Of a DNA stretch of 64,000 nt, positions 9,301-17,974 are shown piece by piece (positions within the stretch are counted from its first letter, which is position 1; every line of letters begins with the position of its first letter). The position numbers and the translations under genes are program-made. Origin of the DNA: Muricauda sp. MAR_2010_75 (GTDB taxonomy: Bacteria > Bacteroidota > Bacteroidia > Flavobacteriales > Flavobacteriaceae). The stretch lies in contig NZ_JQNJ01000001.1 in the NCBI RefSeq assembly GCF_000745185.1, positions 62,001-126,000 of the forward strand, written 5' to 3'. The notes beneath the pieces were generated by a model, which did no database searches, was not told where the DNA came from, and saw only the letters and a list, made by a program, of their open reading frames with translations.

Positions 9301-10592
9301 GGGAGGACATGAGGGACCACAAGGAAAATTTCTGGGATGATCTAGAATTGCAAAAACGGTTCTTACCCACCTTCTTGGAAATTGTCAATGATGCCAGGCG
9401 ACAGATAGGTAAAAGTATAACATTAGCAGATGTGCATAAATACGTCGATGACGAGCTTTATATCCTGTTCAAGATAAAAAGGGAATTGACCAATCAATCA
9501 AAAAAGAATATTGTTGAACGACCTGAGCATATTGCGTACCTTAAGAAGTGGTGCCTAAAGAATGAGAAAAATGGAGATTTCGAACATGCTTTGGGACGGT
9601 ACCAATCCAAAAATTACCTAATCTGTGAGTACCTGTGGTTCTTTGGAAGACGCTATGATTTCAAATACCAAGAGTCTACCTATTTGGACATGCTCTGGGT
9701 CGATTATCATTTGGAAAAAGGTGGCGTGGTAGGGTACGACTATATTTTGGAGCAAGTGGATATCGATAAGATCAAGGCCAGGGTTATCAAAAATTTACAT
9801 AATGGTTTGGAAGAGTTCATTGTTTTCATCAATCATGCAGAGTTCGCGCTATCTCATGGGTTGAGCGAAGTTTATTCACTGATTGGGGACTATCTGTTGG
9901 ACCAAAGCCAAAACAGATATCGTCGTTGGAAATTGCTGGGGTCATATGTTGAGACCACAGGAGATGTGCAGTTGCTTCGGCACATTTTGGAAAATGAAGC
10001 CCCTGTAGAGGACGATAACAGTCTTTATTGGGATGCCACTGGTCACTTAATCAATTTAGGCCAGAAGGAAATCGTAATCAAAAAGACCATGGAGGTATTA
10101 AAGAAAAATAAGGGGGGCATGGAAGGGTTGACCGCCATAAAGTATCTTATTAGGGCAGGTCATCCCAAGGCTCTTGCCTTTTTCAACAAGTGGCTTAGAG
10201 CTGGCAATAGGTACAATCGCAAGGAACATCGGTTTTTCAGCACTGTGGACTTTGGCGATTTTTATGCACCTGGAGCCATCAATGCACTATTGGAATTAAT
10301 TGAACTATCGGTGTCTAAGGAGATCAAAGGGGATGATTTTTTTGACCCCATTCGCACCGTGTATGAAATCCTGAAATCGTTCTATGAAAATGCCAACCAG
10401 AAAGATTTCACCAAACTCCTTACGGGATTGGAAAACAGCAAACACCGATTGGCCCAAATATCAGGATTAGATCTGTTTTATATTCACGACATTATCAATG
10501 AAGCCAGGGATGCCTATTTCAAAATGCGGTCCAGACCAATGGCATTTGCTGAAATAGCTGAAAGAATTGATGCCTCCAAATATCTTATTTAG
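6351..10592 (+). CDS. PD-(D/E)XK nuclease-NACHT STAND ATPase (Avs/bNACHT-like defence sensor)
   Basis: This 1413-residue protein has three parts. Residues about 5-150 form a Mrr-like restriction-endonuclease fold with GFD (Asp45) and V-E62-C-K64, the D...ExK catalytic pattern. Residues about 195-420 form a NACHT-type ATPase: Walker A GNPGMGKS at 250-257, Walker B LLVILDGLDEI around Asp311-Glu315, then a sensor-1 region VKFVISCRTNIY. The remaining ~900 residues are helical and repeat-like, as in STAND sensor domains that recognise phage proteins. This build matches antiviral STAND proteins: ligand binding triggers oligomerisation and the N-terminal nuclease degrades DNA. It follows the TIR-like gene by 22 bp and precedes Gabija by 160 bp. 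The family subtype is not determined. Confidence 0.85.
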   Translation: MTKGGNSGKLFEEQAKVFFSRIFQRLGYTILKERPQFSGTQDGFDIQFMVTDGMTVRNIYVECKDYTTDPAFGNIYAKLHDLETSGYLLKENDIAIFISPRSNFGNHRNPEKSERTFNRSKYPFRVCLFEKAHGIDKLFALEPEIYEAVYGHSLSFEIDEEKELDRFKTLLFYKTNEEFTIAAVRKTRFITHLVKEAHYIQRGVTLIQDPETDDRHLFNILNKEVALFGINDVLHNILTDAVCPGLVLLGNPGMGKSIELKELAMDYWEHREENLWIPFYRSINSFGKQDTLENHLPPNWKDIPQLLVILDGLDEISYGQTFRTMIENFIQNHDGETTVKFVISCRTNIYESTIRDITNFRCCTLNSLDFKHALKYLVDKYQMPSESDYYHEIAGVQKEFFENPYYLNLLGDYYQESQKLPSNKSELMERYIAKRLHDDEKSKGKTQDFDPGKILRACKKVAFSLEAMQTRNISGEQLTMLLQETKPIFVNSGFAQRVVNADKWEFEHRNLQEFFVAKTLSNFEVDKIIEFIALDDAKPKTHPSWLNSISFLLNLLDSKSDKMASLVKWLQENDAIVLFQADRSRINDGIRKEVFQDYFIKRCKEQTLWVRKYDQETKDVARFADSDVNRNFLIKELSDKDNHRRTRISAMFLLSQMDTALMDERFKKVLFCCLQASLEEVDIDFKAEILHLIHEKGYHRSEEYLSKLISTVSHIDHERITSMLLKLILESDVDKHIEYIRSITAIVAGEKQRKHQTRENYMTSEKGYFRSALINLGQARNQVYALQVFLEHGDDIRLENNDLAKLTQKMAESYANTKEMYGYTMEWLTKALENRLTTYRNEEDLAAFFKKTGTNDKAFMDIYQSPPTMENKRYFLAYLISDNTLPVLVEDYQKGTLEANELYFFRNVLSRVDVDLALKFEKRILESTEYRLREDFIDVELRKLWADYHETKEQSSFDLLFDRKGLKRLAEDYFDLIGKSKLDWEDMRDHKENFWDDLELQKRFLPTFLEIVNDARRQIGKSITLADVHKYVDDELYILFKIKRELTNQSKKNIVERPEHIAYLKKWCLKNEKNGDFEHALGRYQSKNYLICEYLWFFGRRYDFKYQESTYLDMLWVDYHLEKGGVVGYDYILEQVDIDKIKARVIKNLHNGLEEFIVFINHAEFALSHGLSEVYSLIGDYLLDQSQNRYRRWKLLGSYVETTGDVQLLRHILENEAPVEDDNSLYWDATGHLINLGQKEIVIKKTMEVLKKNKGGMEGLTAIKYLIRAGHPKALAFFNKWLRAGNRYNRKEHRFFSTVDFGDFYAPGAINALLELIELSVSKEIKGDDFFDPIRTVYEILKSFYENANQKDFTKLLTGLENSKHRLAQISGLDLFYIHDIINEARDAYFKMRSRPMAFAEIAERIDASKYLI

Positions 10593-10751
10593 AACAAGAG
10601 GCTTTTCCTGCTTGATGCCGATGTAAACGAGCATTCCAATTCCTAAAAGGTGTATTTCCTCGAGGATTCCGCTACAATTAAAGTGAAAGCCAGCTATACT
10701 AAGGGAAAATTTGTAAGTTAAGAACTACATTTAATAGCTGAACTGACCAAA
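10593..10751. other. 159-bp spacer between the STAND gene and gajA
   Basis: No gene and no clear intrinsic terminator or TAnnTTTG promoter is visible here. Read-through from the STAND gene into gajA is therefore possible, but a promoter that does not match the consensus cannot be excluded. Confidence 0.4.
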
Positions 10752-12557
10752 ATGAAAATAAGCAAATTGCAGATTACCCATTTCAGGGGAATCCAGGAGG
10801 CCACCCTTTTCTTTAAGGACCATACCTTATTGGTGGGGAAAAATAATATTGGCAAATCCACCATATGCGAAGCCCTTGATCTAGTTTTGGGTCCAGACCG
10901 TCTCAACCGGATGGATGCCATCGATGAATATGATTTCTACAATGGGGATTATTATTATGAGGAAGGTGAAGCTCCAAAACAAATCCATATAGAGGTTATT
11001 CTCACCGACATTTCAATAGAGATGCAGGGCGTCTTTCGAAATCATATGGAATTTTGGCATCAAAAACGGCAAGAAATCCTTGATCAGGGGGAGATTGAAG
11101 CAACCGATGAAGAATTCGTTGAAATGTGCCTGCGGTTACAATTCATTGGTCAGTATGATCGGGATGAGGACGAGTTTTCGGCAAAAACCTACTTCTCGCA
11201 TTCCCCCGATGAAGATGAAGGAGAGTTTAGAGAAGTCCCAAAACGCAGAAAAAGAGAAATAGGGTTTCTCTACCTCAGGGCATTAAGAACTGGAAGAAGG
11301 GCGTTGAGTCTGGAGCGGGGAACCCTTTTGGATATCCTACTTCGAATTGGTGAAATTCGGCCAAAATTTTGGGAGAAAACAAGGACCAGACTTGAAGAGC
11401 TAGACCCCCCTTTGGAGGAGAGCATCGGAGTTCTTAGGAAAGTACTCGATAACTTGGAGCTGCGTATAGGACAATATATTCCCCTTCCCAACGACGAAAA
11501 GGCTTCCACTCTTCATGTGTCCCAATTGACCAGGGACCATCTTCGAAGTACTCTATCTTTTTTTATGAAATCTTCGGGGGAGCAGAAACCGGTTCCATTC
11601 CAGAGATTGGGCACGGGAACACTCAGCACTATGGTCTTTGCAATGCTTTCCGCGATAGCAGAACTAAAGAAGGAAAACATCATATTCGCTATGGAAGAAC
11701 CGGAAATAGCGGTGCCTCCCCATACACAACGACGAATCATTGAGTACTTGTTGGAACAGACCACTCAGGCATTTGTGACCTCCCATTCCCCATATGTAAT
11801 AGAAATGTTCGACCCGGAGAACATCAAAATACTGAAAAAGGAAGAAGGCTCCAAGGTGACTGGTGTGGATATTACCTATGCCGGTTTAAAACCAAAGAAC
11901 TATCGGAGAAAAATACGGCATTCCATAGCTGAGGTAATCTTGGGAAATGCTGTCATCGTTGGTGAAGGTCTGACTGAATTGGAAGTCTTGTCAGCTGCTG
12001 CAAAAATACTGGAGCAGGATCGGGACAATTTTCCATTCGATTTATCAGGAGTGACCATTTTTGAAGCTGAAGGTGATGGAAATATTACGGATTGGGGGAA
12101 GTTTTTCAAATCAATAGGACTTTCAACCTTTGCTTTTTTTGATAAGATGCAGCGCTCCGCCGACCAGATCCAAGAACTGAATGAAGCTTTTGACTTCTAC
12201 AAGGAAATTGACCATAAGGCCATCGAGAAATTATTGGCGGACGAGGTGCCGGTAAGCATTCAATGGGCATTTCTACAAGAGCTCAAAGAAAATGGAGAGA
12301 TTGCAAATGGACCACATCTCCCTGAAATGCAACCGGATGATGTCACAGTGGGAAAGTTATTGGATGAGGCATTGAGACAAAAGAAAGGGGAAAGGCGCTC
12401 GGCTTCTTTAGTGGAAAAGTGTACCATGGAAGAACTCCCCATTACAATTAAGACTTTCCTGGAAGAAATCTACCGTAAGTTCAAACAACCTGAGGAAGTG
12501 CCACTCATGGAATTTGAAGAGGAGGGGAATGGAGCCACAGAACCAGATGAGGAATAG
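10752..12557 (+). CDS. gajA: Gabija GajA: OLD-family ATPase with TOPRIM nuclease domain
   Basis: A 601-residue ABC-type ATPase fused to a TOPRIM domain. The start (MKISKLQITHFRGIQEATL) and Walker A GKNNIGKS (about 30-37) are typical OLD/RecF features; the matching ATPase motif is IIFAMEEPEIAVPP near residue 315. The TOPRIM part begins about residue 398 with VIVGEGLTELEVL (Glu405) and continues to an FFDK loop with Asp464, the metal-binding acidic residues. In Gabija, GajA is a nucleotide-inhibited, sequence-guided DNA endonuclease that becomes active when phage deplete NTPs. The next gene is a UvrD-like helicase starting 3 bp after the stop, the defining Gabija order. An unrelated OLD-helicase pair is possible but less likely. 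Confidence 0.87.
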   Translation: MKISKLQITHFRGIQEATLFFKDHTLLVGKNNIGKSTICEALDLVLGPDRLNRMDAIDEYDFYNGDYYYEEGEAPKQIHIEVILTDISIEMQGVFRNHMEFWHQKRQEILDQGEIEATDEEFVEMCLRLQFIGQYDRDEDEFSAKTYFSHSPDEDEGEFREVPKRRKREIGFLYLRALRTGRRALSLERGTLLDILLRIGEIRPKFWEKTRTRLEELDPPLEESIGVLRKVLDNLELRIGQYIPLPNDEKASTLHVSQLTRDHLRSTLSFFMKSSGEQKPVPFQRLGTGTLSTMVFAMLSAIAELKKENIIFAMEEPEIAVPPHTQRRIIEYLLEQTTQAFVTSHSPYVIEMFDPENIKILKKEEGSKVTGVDITYAGLKPKNYRRKIRHSIAEVILGNAVIVGEGLTELEVLSAAAKILEQDRDNFPFDLSGVTIFEAEGDGNITDWGKFFKSIGLSTFAFFDKMQRSADQIQELNEAFDFYKEIDHKAIEKLLADEVPVSIQWAFLQELKENGEIANGPHLPEMQPDDVTVGKLLDEALRQKKGERRSASLVEKCTMEELPITIKTFLEEIYRKFKQPEEVPLMEFEEEGNGATEPDEE

Positions 12558-12560
12558 CCC

Positions 12561-14279
12561 ATGGCACTTGAGATTGATGAAAATAGACGTGCCATCCTTG
12601 ACTGTAAAAGAAACTTGTTGGTCATAGGAGGCCCGGGGTGTGGCAAAACCACCATTGCCCTGGCCAAAGCATTCTCCTATATTCGGGAACAATCATTGAA
12701 CCGAGGCGAGAAAATCCTTTTTCTCAGTTTCTCCAGAAATGCCAGGGCCAGAATTTTAGAATCTGCGGAAAACTTTCCTGATTTCAAGGAACTTGGTGCC
12801 AAGTTGTATGTTCAGACATTCCATGCCTTTTTTTTGGAAATTATAAAGACCCACGGCTATCTTTTGGGTTGTCCCAAAAAAATATCCATCATACCACCCC
12901 ATGATGAAGCTGCTTTGAAAGGGGACAGGAAGGACGATGACCCAGCTTGGCTAGTGGAAAAACAAGACCTTTTCAATCAAGAAGGAAAGATAACCTTTGA
13001 CCGTTTTGCAGCAATTGTATTGGAACTCATCACCAGGAGTGAGCGTATTCGGGATTCCATTGGGAGCGCCTTCCCCCTAATCATTGTGGATGAAGCTCAA
13101 GATACTGACACGGAACAATGGCAAATTGTACAAGCTTTTCACGGGATTTCCCAATTGTTGTTGTTAGGCGATTTGGATCAACAGATTTTTGATTACAGAC
13201 CAGATATTGATCCGAGACGGCTTTTGGAAATAAAGGAGCAAATCAATCCATTGGAAATAACATTGGCATCGGATAATTTCCGGAATCCCAATACAGAGAT
13301 TCTAGATTTTGCAAGGGACTTACGCGATAATAGTCCCAGAGATAGGGGATATAAAGGTATGACATCCATGAAGTATGCTGTAATTGCGAAATATCGTGAC
13401 CGTAGTATTTGCCAAAGCGTAGGTATATTAAATTCCAAAATCGAAGAAGCAACTGGAGAAAAACCAAAGAACATTGCCATCCTTACCCCCTGGTGGAAAG
13501 GAGTTAAAATGGTTTCAAGTGCACTTAAGGCCCGAAAAATACCACATAGGGTTCAATTTGATGAGACCGCCACTAACTTTTCCAGTAGATTGGTAGCCTG
13601 CCTGATGGAACCCATTTTGGACAAAAAGCAACATTTGGTTTGGGTTTTGGTAATCCTAAGGGACTACCAAAGTGCAAAAGGAAACAGAAAGGAAAGTACA
13701 AAATATGATGGTTGGATAGCTAAAGTAATGGAGGACGGAAAAGTTAGTGGTAAGACCATACCCTATTTTCAAGGAGTGATTGAGAAAATTAGTCAACATC
13801 AATTTTCAGGCAATCCAGCACAGGATTGGAAATATGTACAAGAACTTCTGTTTACTTGTGAAATGGGGCCAATACAAAAATTCGCACGACAATCGGAATT
13901 TTTAGTAGCATACAACCGAGGGAGAATCATCATGAGAGACTTGGGAAATGCATGGTTGGAACATTCTGGATATGTGGATGCACGTGGAATCCTACACAGG
14001 GCAGTTTTGGAATCCCAAATGTCATCAGATGTGGTCAAAGAGGAGGGCATACACGTTATGACCACCTATAAGTCCAAAGGGAAGGAATTTGATGGTGTCA
14101 TCATTTTTCAAAATGAACACATTTCCCCTATCGAATTGCGGGATGACAATGCTGGAATGGACAGGTCTAGAAGACTATTGTTGGTAGGGGTGACAAGGGC
14201 AAGACACCATGTCCTTATTTTAAGACAGGCCGGTTTCCGTTCAAAGTTGTTGGATATGTTCAATTTGGATGGGTTGTGA
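12561..14279 (+). CDS. gajB: Gabija GajB: UvrD/Rep-like superfamily 1 helicase
   Basis: The 572-residue protein carries the SF1 helicase motifs in order: motif I GGPGCGKTT (about 23-31), Ia LFLSFSRNARARI, II PLIIVDEAQDTD, III LLLGDLDQQIFDYRPD, IV SDNFRNPNTEIL, V VMTTYKSKGKEFDGVI and VI LLLVGVTRARHHVLI. It is somewhat longer than the well-studied GajB (about 500 residues), with an insertion around 330-440. GajB forms a complex with GajA tetramers and is activated by DNA ends. The start codon follows the gajA stop by 3 bp, so translation is coupled. It ends 60 bp from the convergent 631-aa gene. Confidence 0.87.
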   Translation: MALEIDENRRAILDCKRNLLVIGGPGCGKTTIALAKAFSYIREQSLNRGEKILFLSFSRNARARILESAENFPDFKELGAKLYVQTFHAFFLEIIKTHGYLLGCPKKISIIPPHDEAALKGDRKDDDPAWLVEKQDLFNQEGKITFDRFAAIVLELITRSERIRDSIGSAFPLIIVDEAQDTDTEQWQIVQAFHGISQLLLLGDLDQQIFDYRPDIDPRRLLEIKEQINPLEITLASDNFRNPNTEILDFARDLRDNSPRDRGYKGMTSMKYAVIAKYRDRSICQSVGILNSKIEEATGEKPKNIAILTPWWKGVKMVSSALKARKIPHRVQFDETATNFSSRLVACLMEPILDKKQHLVWVLVILRDYQSAKGNRKESTKYDGWIAKVMEDGKVSGKTIPYFQGVIEKISQHQFSGNPAQDWKYVQELLFTCEMGPIQKFARQSEFLVAYNRGRIIMRDLGNAWLEHSGYVDARGILHRAVLESQMSSDVVKEEGIHVMTTYKSKGKEFDGVIIFQNEHISPIELRDDNAGMDRSRRLLLVGVTRARHHVLILRQAGFRSKLLDMFNLDGL

Positions 14280-14339
14280 AAATAATTGCAATGAAATGGT
14301 GTTAGCTGCTGTCCGAACTTTTTGATTTTACCAGAAAGG

Positions 14340-16235
14340 TTATGCCTCTCTTAACATCGCAACTCGGTTGATTTTGGATAAAAAATGAATATTCTTCCTA
14401 TCGGTACTTTGATTTAGGGCAAGGTCAATCTTTTCCTGGATTCTTTGTGCTGGCGAAATTTTTTTCATGTACTTGTTCGTAGCCCACTGTGAAAAGTTGA
14501 AAATCGAACCTATTGGAAGTCCCATGGGACTCCCTATAATCTCGAATAACGTTTGGACCCCTAAATCCAATAAGCGTTCCGTTTTTTGTGTTTTACCAAG
14601 ATATCTGGTTACCTCCCGATTATAGAAGGCAATTTTCTTCTTTTGCTCATCCAATGAGAGATGGGAAAGGGTCTTGATTAAACGTTCGCTATTGGGAAAT
14701 ACAATTTCCTTGCTCAAGACCTCTTCGAATTCGAGAATGGAAGGGTAGGGATTGATTTTAATCAGCTCAATGGGTAAAACAAAAGTATTTCCATTGGCCA
14801 AAAAGGACTCACAATCCGTAAAATCCTTAAGGTTACTTATTGTTGCATTCCTGTAAAAATTCAGAAGCTTCCCCATAACTTCTGCATAACTTTCATCAGT
14901 ATACCCTTCTTCTCCCCTGACTGGAAAATAGGTAGCATTTAAAGAATGTGACAGATGGGTGGCATAAGAAAACATCTTCAATAAAAAGCTTGTATCTTCA
15001 CTAATATCACTACTGGGAGGATTATCTATAATTTGGTCCACCCCGTAGAGGGAAGCACTGAGAACACCTCCCCGGTGTAAGACCTCAAAGCTTTTACGTC
15101 GGGCCTTGATAGGCCAAACTAATGCATTATAGAGCATCTTTGTATCCTTTTTTAATTCTTTGGCCAAGAATTCACTTATTAGTTTCAGTTCTTGAACCAA
15201 TTTCATTTCATTAAAGATGTATCGATTTGACATTTCTACGATATCACATTGTTGCAGACAAGAAACACCCCTTTTAGAGATTATGGCGTTGGGTCTCAAT
15301 TCATAAACCTCATTTAAGAAACCCAGGTCATATCTTGAAGTATCATTTATAAGAATCAGCTTTACGCGCCCTCTTTCAATCAAGGTCAGTAATTCCCGTA
15401 CTGTTACATCAAAACCCTTTAACCATTCAGAAATCTTCGTATCCAAGGGAGGTGACAAATACATCGTTTGATAAAGCATTAAAAAATATCGCAAGTCAAT
15501 ATTGGGAAAAGCACTAAAATCAGCATAACAGGAATACTCTTCTTTGTCATAGAAATAAAGATGTTCCTTGGTGTACTTTGATTCAAAAATGGCGTCGATG
15601 TTGTCGAACCACAAGGATTCGTCCCTTTGAACAAACAGAGGTTTCTGGTTTTTTTCTCTCACATAGGTAAAGGTTCCACCACGTTCATCAAATCCTTGGG
15701 TCAATTCCGGTTTTTCCTCAAACTCATCAATTATAATGTTGAATGTGATTGGACTTTGGTGACTTGATATAAAAGCTTCCAATTCTGCAATAGAAAATAT
15801 ATCTGCATACACATACTTGGTCTCCTTTCCACTTTTTATTTTATAATTGGCGATATGTATGCCAACGACCCCGTCGTCATCGGAAATCTTGTAAAAATTG
15901 ATTTTTGGAAATTTAGCGGCTAGAAGAAAAATCCATTCTACCTTGTTCATGAGCATTCCTTGAAATCCCTTGGAGATTTCTAAATCCGATAATCCCGGGA
16001 TAATCTCCTGAAAATGTTCTGGCTTTGTATTGACAAGTTTTACTGGAGTGAGCAAAGGCCTTATTTCATTTTCGAATCGTTCTGTTAGAACTTTAAAATC
16101 CCCACTAAAGTTGGTCACATAGATGAGATATTTATTTAGCTCAATTTTATAAATGGTTGTTGCCAATTCGGGAAACAGCGTTCTCAAATTCAAGTCCACT
16201 CTTTTTACAGGTCCAACCCCATTGTTCATTTTCAT
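14340..16235 (-). CDS. Unrecognised 631-aa protein between the defence block and the mobilization genes
   Basis: I do not recognise the family. The 631-residue product has no signal peptide and no obvious membrane helix in its N-terminal half, and no nucleotide-binding or nuclease motif that I can see. It has a mixed alpha/beta look for residues 1-330 and a mainly helical C-terminus. A Gly/Pro-containing segment (GSPMGLPIGSIFNFSQW, about 565-582) could be a short hydrophobic hairpin. It is read on the minus strand, tail to tail with gajB (60 bp) and 141 bp downstream of the coupling-protein gene on the same strand. It could be a defence protein, a transfer accessory or cargo. AT content resembles the defence block more than the mobilization genes. 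Confidence 0.75.
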   Translation of the reverse strand: MKMNNGVGPVKRVDLNLRTLFPELATTIYKIELNKYLIYVTNFSGDFKVLTERFENEIRPLLTPVKLVNTKPEHFQEIIPGLSDLEISKGFQGMLMNKVEWIFLLAAKFPKINFYKISDDDGVVGIHIANYKIKSGKETKYVYADIFSIAELEAFISSHQSPITFNIIIDEFEEKPELTQGFDERGGTFTYVREKNQKPLFVQRDESLWFDNIDAIFESKYTKEHLYFYDKEEYSCYADFSAFPNIDLRYFLMLYQTMYLSPPLDTKISEWLKGFDVTVRELLTLIERGRVKLILINDTSRYDLGFLNEVYELRPNAIISKRGVSCLQQCDIVEMSNRYIFNEMKLVQELKLISEFLAKELKKDTKMLYNALVWPIKARRKSFEVLHRGGVLSASLYGVDQIIDNPPSSDISEDTSFLLKMFSYATHLSHSLNATYFPVRGEEGYTDESYAEVMGKLLNFYRNATISNLKDFTDCESFLANGNTFVLPIELIKINPYPSILEFEEVLSKEIVFPNSERLIKTLSHLSLDEQKKKIAFYNREVTRYLGKTQKTERLLDLGVQTLFEIIGSPMGLPIGSIFNFSQWATNKYMKKISPAQRIQEKIDLALNQSTDRKNIHFLSKINRVAMLREA

Positions 16236-16376
16236 AATTATATTTATTTGGGATAGTTTTGATATCGGTATAACCTTCTTAGCAATGCCTTACGTCTATA
16301 TTAAGTAAATTACTCAAATTTGTGCAATAATAGGATGGGAGAGATAATAAGAACAATTTAAAACAATCCTTTCATT

Positions 16377-17963
16377 TCATTTAAAAATCATCCCAATATC
16401 ATGGTGCACTTTTAGATAATGCTGCTCCAGTTCCGATTCTGAAACCAGCAAAGGCTTGGACAATCCTCTTTCAATTTCTGGCTTTTGAAACTGCACCTTT
16501 CTGTCCTTCCCATCTGCAAAAACCACAAACTCCCCCTGCTTTAACCGAAAAAACACCTCGGCCCTACGCTTGGACACTTCCTTTTCCCCTTCCGTGATGC
16601 GTCGTTCCAGGTTCAACCCTGAACTCTTGCTCACACTACGGGTCGGTATCTTGACCAGTTCAAAAAAACGTTCATAGTATCGAGCGGTGTCTGGGTCATT
16701 GACTTTCCCGAAAAACTGATAAGATAAATTTGAGAGAATCGCTTTACTGGCCTTCTCCCCGTACATCATATCGTTCTGGATCTTGTCCTGCAACACATAG
16801 ACACTAACAATGTCATAACTCCGCAAAGTGGCTGGAATCCGATGCATGTTCAACAATCGCAAAGTAGAAGCCTCTTCCAACAACATAAAGGAAGGTTTAC
16901 GGTTGCGTTGGCTCATCTGCTTGGAAATGGTATGGATAATGGTAGCAATCACCGGGGAAAGGGAAGCATCCTTTTGGGGGTTGTTCACCAAGGCAATGAT
17001 GGATGGATGGTCTTCATTATTGATATCCAAGGAGATCTCATCCTTGGAAAGCACCATAAAGATCTTTCGTGTACTGATCTTTTTAAATCCATTGGCCAGG
17101 GTACTGAGCACCCCTGCTGTCTGTCGTTCCGATCCTATGCCACTGATAAAGGCATCCGCCATGGCACGGGAGGTGATGTTTCCCTTTAGGAACTTGATCA
17201 AGCTCTTGGTGGCCAATTGTTGGAAAACAGCCATGAGATGGGGCAAGGTGCAATAGTGTGGATAATCGGTCTTTAATCGCCAAATCAATCCACTGATCAA
17301 GCCCTCGGCTGCATCCTTAAAAAAGCGGGAGGTACTGTTCTCGTCCGAGTCCCTATGTTCCATCAAATTCTCCAATAGCACCCTTGACACCTCATGCACA
17401 CTTTCCTCATCGGGCAGGTATCGGGGAGCTATTGGATTGACCCGATTATAAATAGGTCCAAAAGAAACAATCTTAAAGGGGATCTCTTCACCATTCCACA
17501 AGGGATAGGCCATTTCGGTTATCTCAAAATCCTTGTAATCATGGATGACCCCGGAGAAATGCTCCTTTTGAAAATGCTTTAAAAAATTATAGATGACACT
17601 CTCCGTCTTACCGCTTCCTGCAGAAGCCATCACTGAGACCCCCCTTCGGATGTTTCCCAGTACCAATGGCCTCCCCTTTACCCTCATTTTCACCTCAAAG
17701 ACTTTGGAGGGTTTCTTATTGTCCTTGTAGTAATCCACCAGACCATAGATCACCACATGGACAAAAAACAATGGCAACCAAAGGGTCAATGATCCCTTTA
17801 TGATACCATCCCATCCTCCTACTAAACCATTGGCCACCGCTAAAAGAACAATTCCCAAAACCCAAATCACAAACCCATATTTGAGAAATCGATTTACTGC
17901 AACCGAGATTCCTCCCCCGAATACGATCCCAGATACTATTTCAATCCATCCTAAATTTTCCAT
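16377..17963 (-). CDS. TraG/VirD4-like type IV coupling protein of a mobilization module
   Basis: A 528-residue inner-membrane ATPase. The N-terminal 80 residues hold three hydrophobic segments (about 7-22, 29-48 and 58-76), then Walker A ASAGSGKT at 113-120 and a Walker B-like FMLLEEAS segment near residue 368. This is the layout of coupling proteins that bring the relaxase-bound DNA strand to a mating channel. No other mating-pair genes are present in the window, so the element is probably mobilizable and borrows a channel from a helper conjugative element. The ATG is 11 bp after the relaxase stop, so it is the third gene of the BfmA-relaxase-coupling protein operon. Confidence 0.88.
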   Translation of the reverse strand: MENLGWIEIVSGIVFGGGISVAVNRFLKYGFVIWVLGIVLLAVANGLVGGWDGIIKGSLTLWLPLFFVHVVIYGLVDYYKDNKKPSKVFEVKMRVKGRPLVLGNIRRGVSVMASAGSGKTESVIYNFLKHFQKEHFSGVIHDYKDFEITEMAYPLWNGEEIPFKIVSFGPIYNRVNPIAPRYLPDEESVHEVSRVLLENLMEHRDSDENSTSRFFKDAAEGLISGLIWRLKTDYPHYCTLPHLMAVFQQLATKSLIKFLKGNITSRAMADAFISGIGSERQTAGVLSTLANGFKKISTRKIFMVLSKDEISLDINNEDHPSIIALVNNPQKDASLSPVIATIIHTISKQMSQRNRKPSFMLLEEASTLRLLNMHRIPATLRSYDIVSVYVLQDKIQNDMMYGEKASKAILSNLSYQFFGKVNDPDTARYYERFFELVKIPTRSVSKSSGLNLERRITEGEKEVSKRRAEVFFRLKQGEFVVFADGKDRKVQFQKPEIERGLSKPLLVSESELEQHYLKVHHDIGMIFK

Positions 17964-17974
17964 ATCTACACTAT

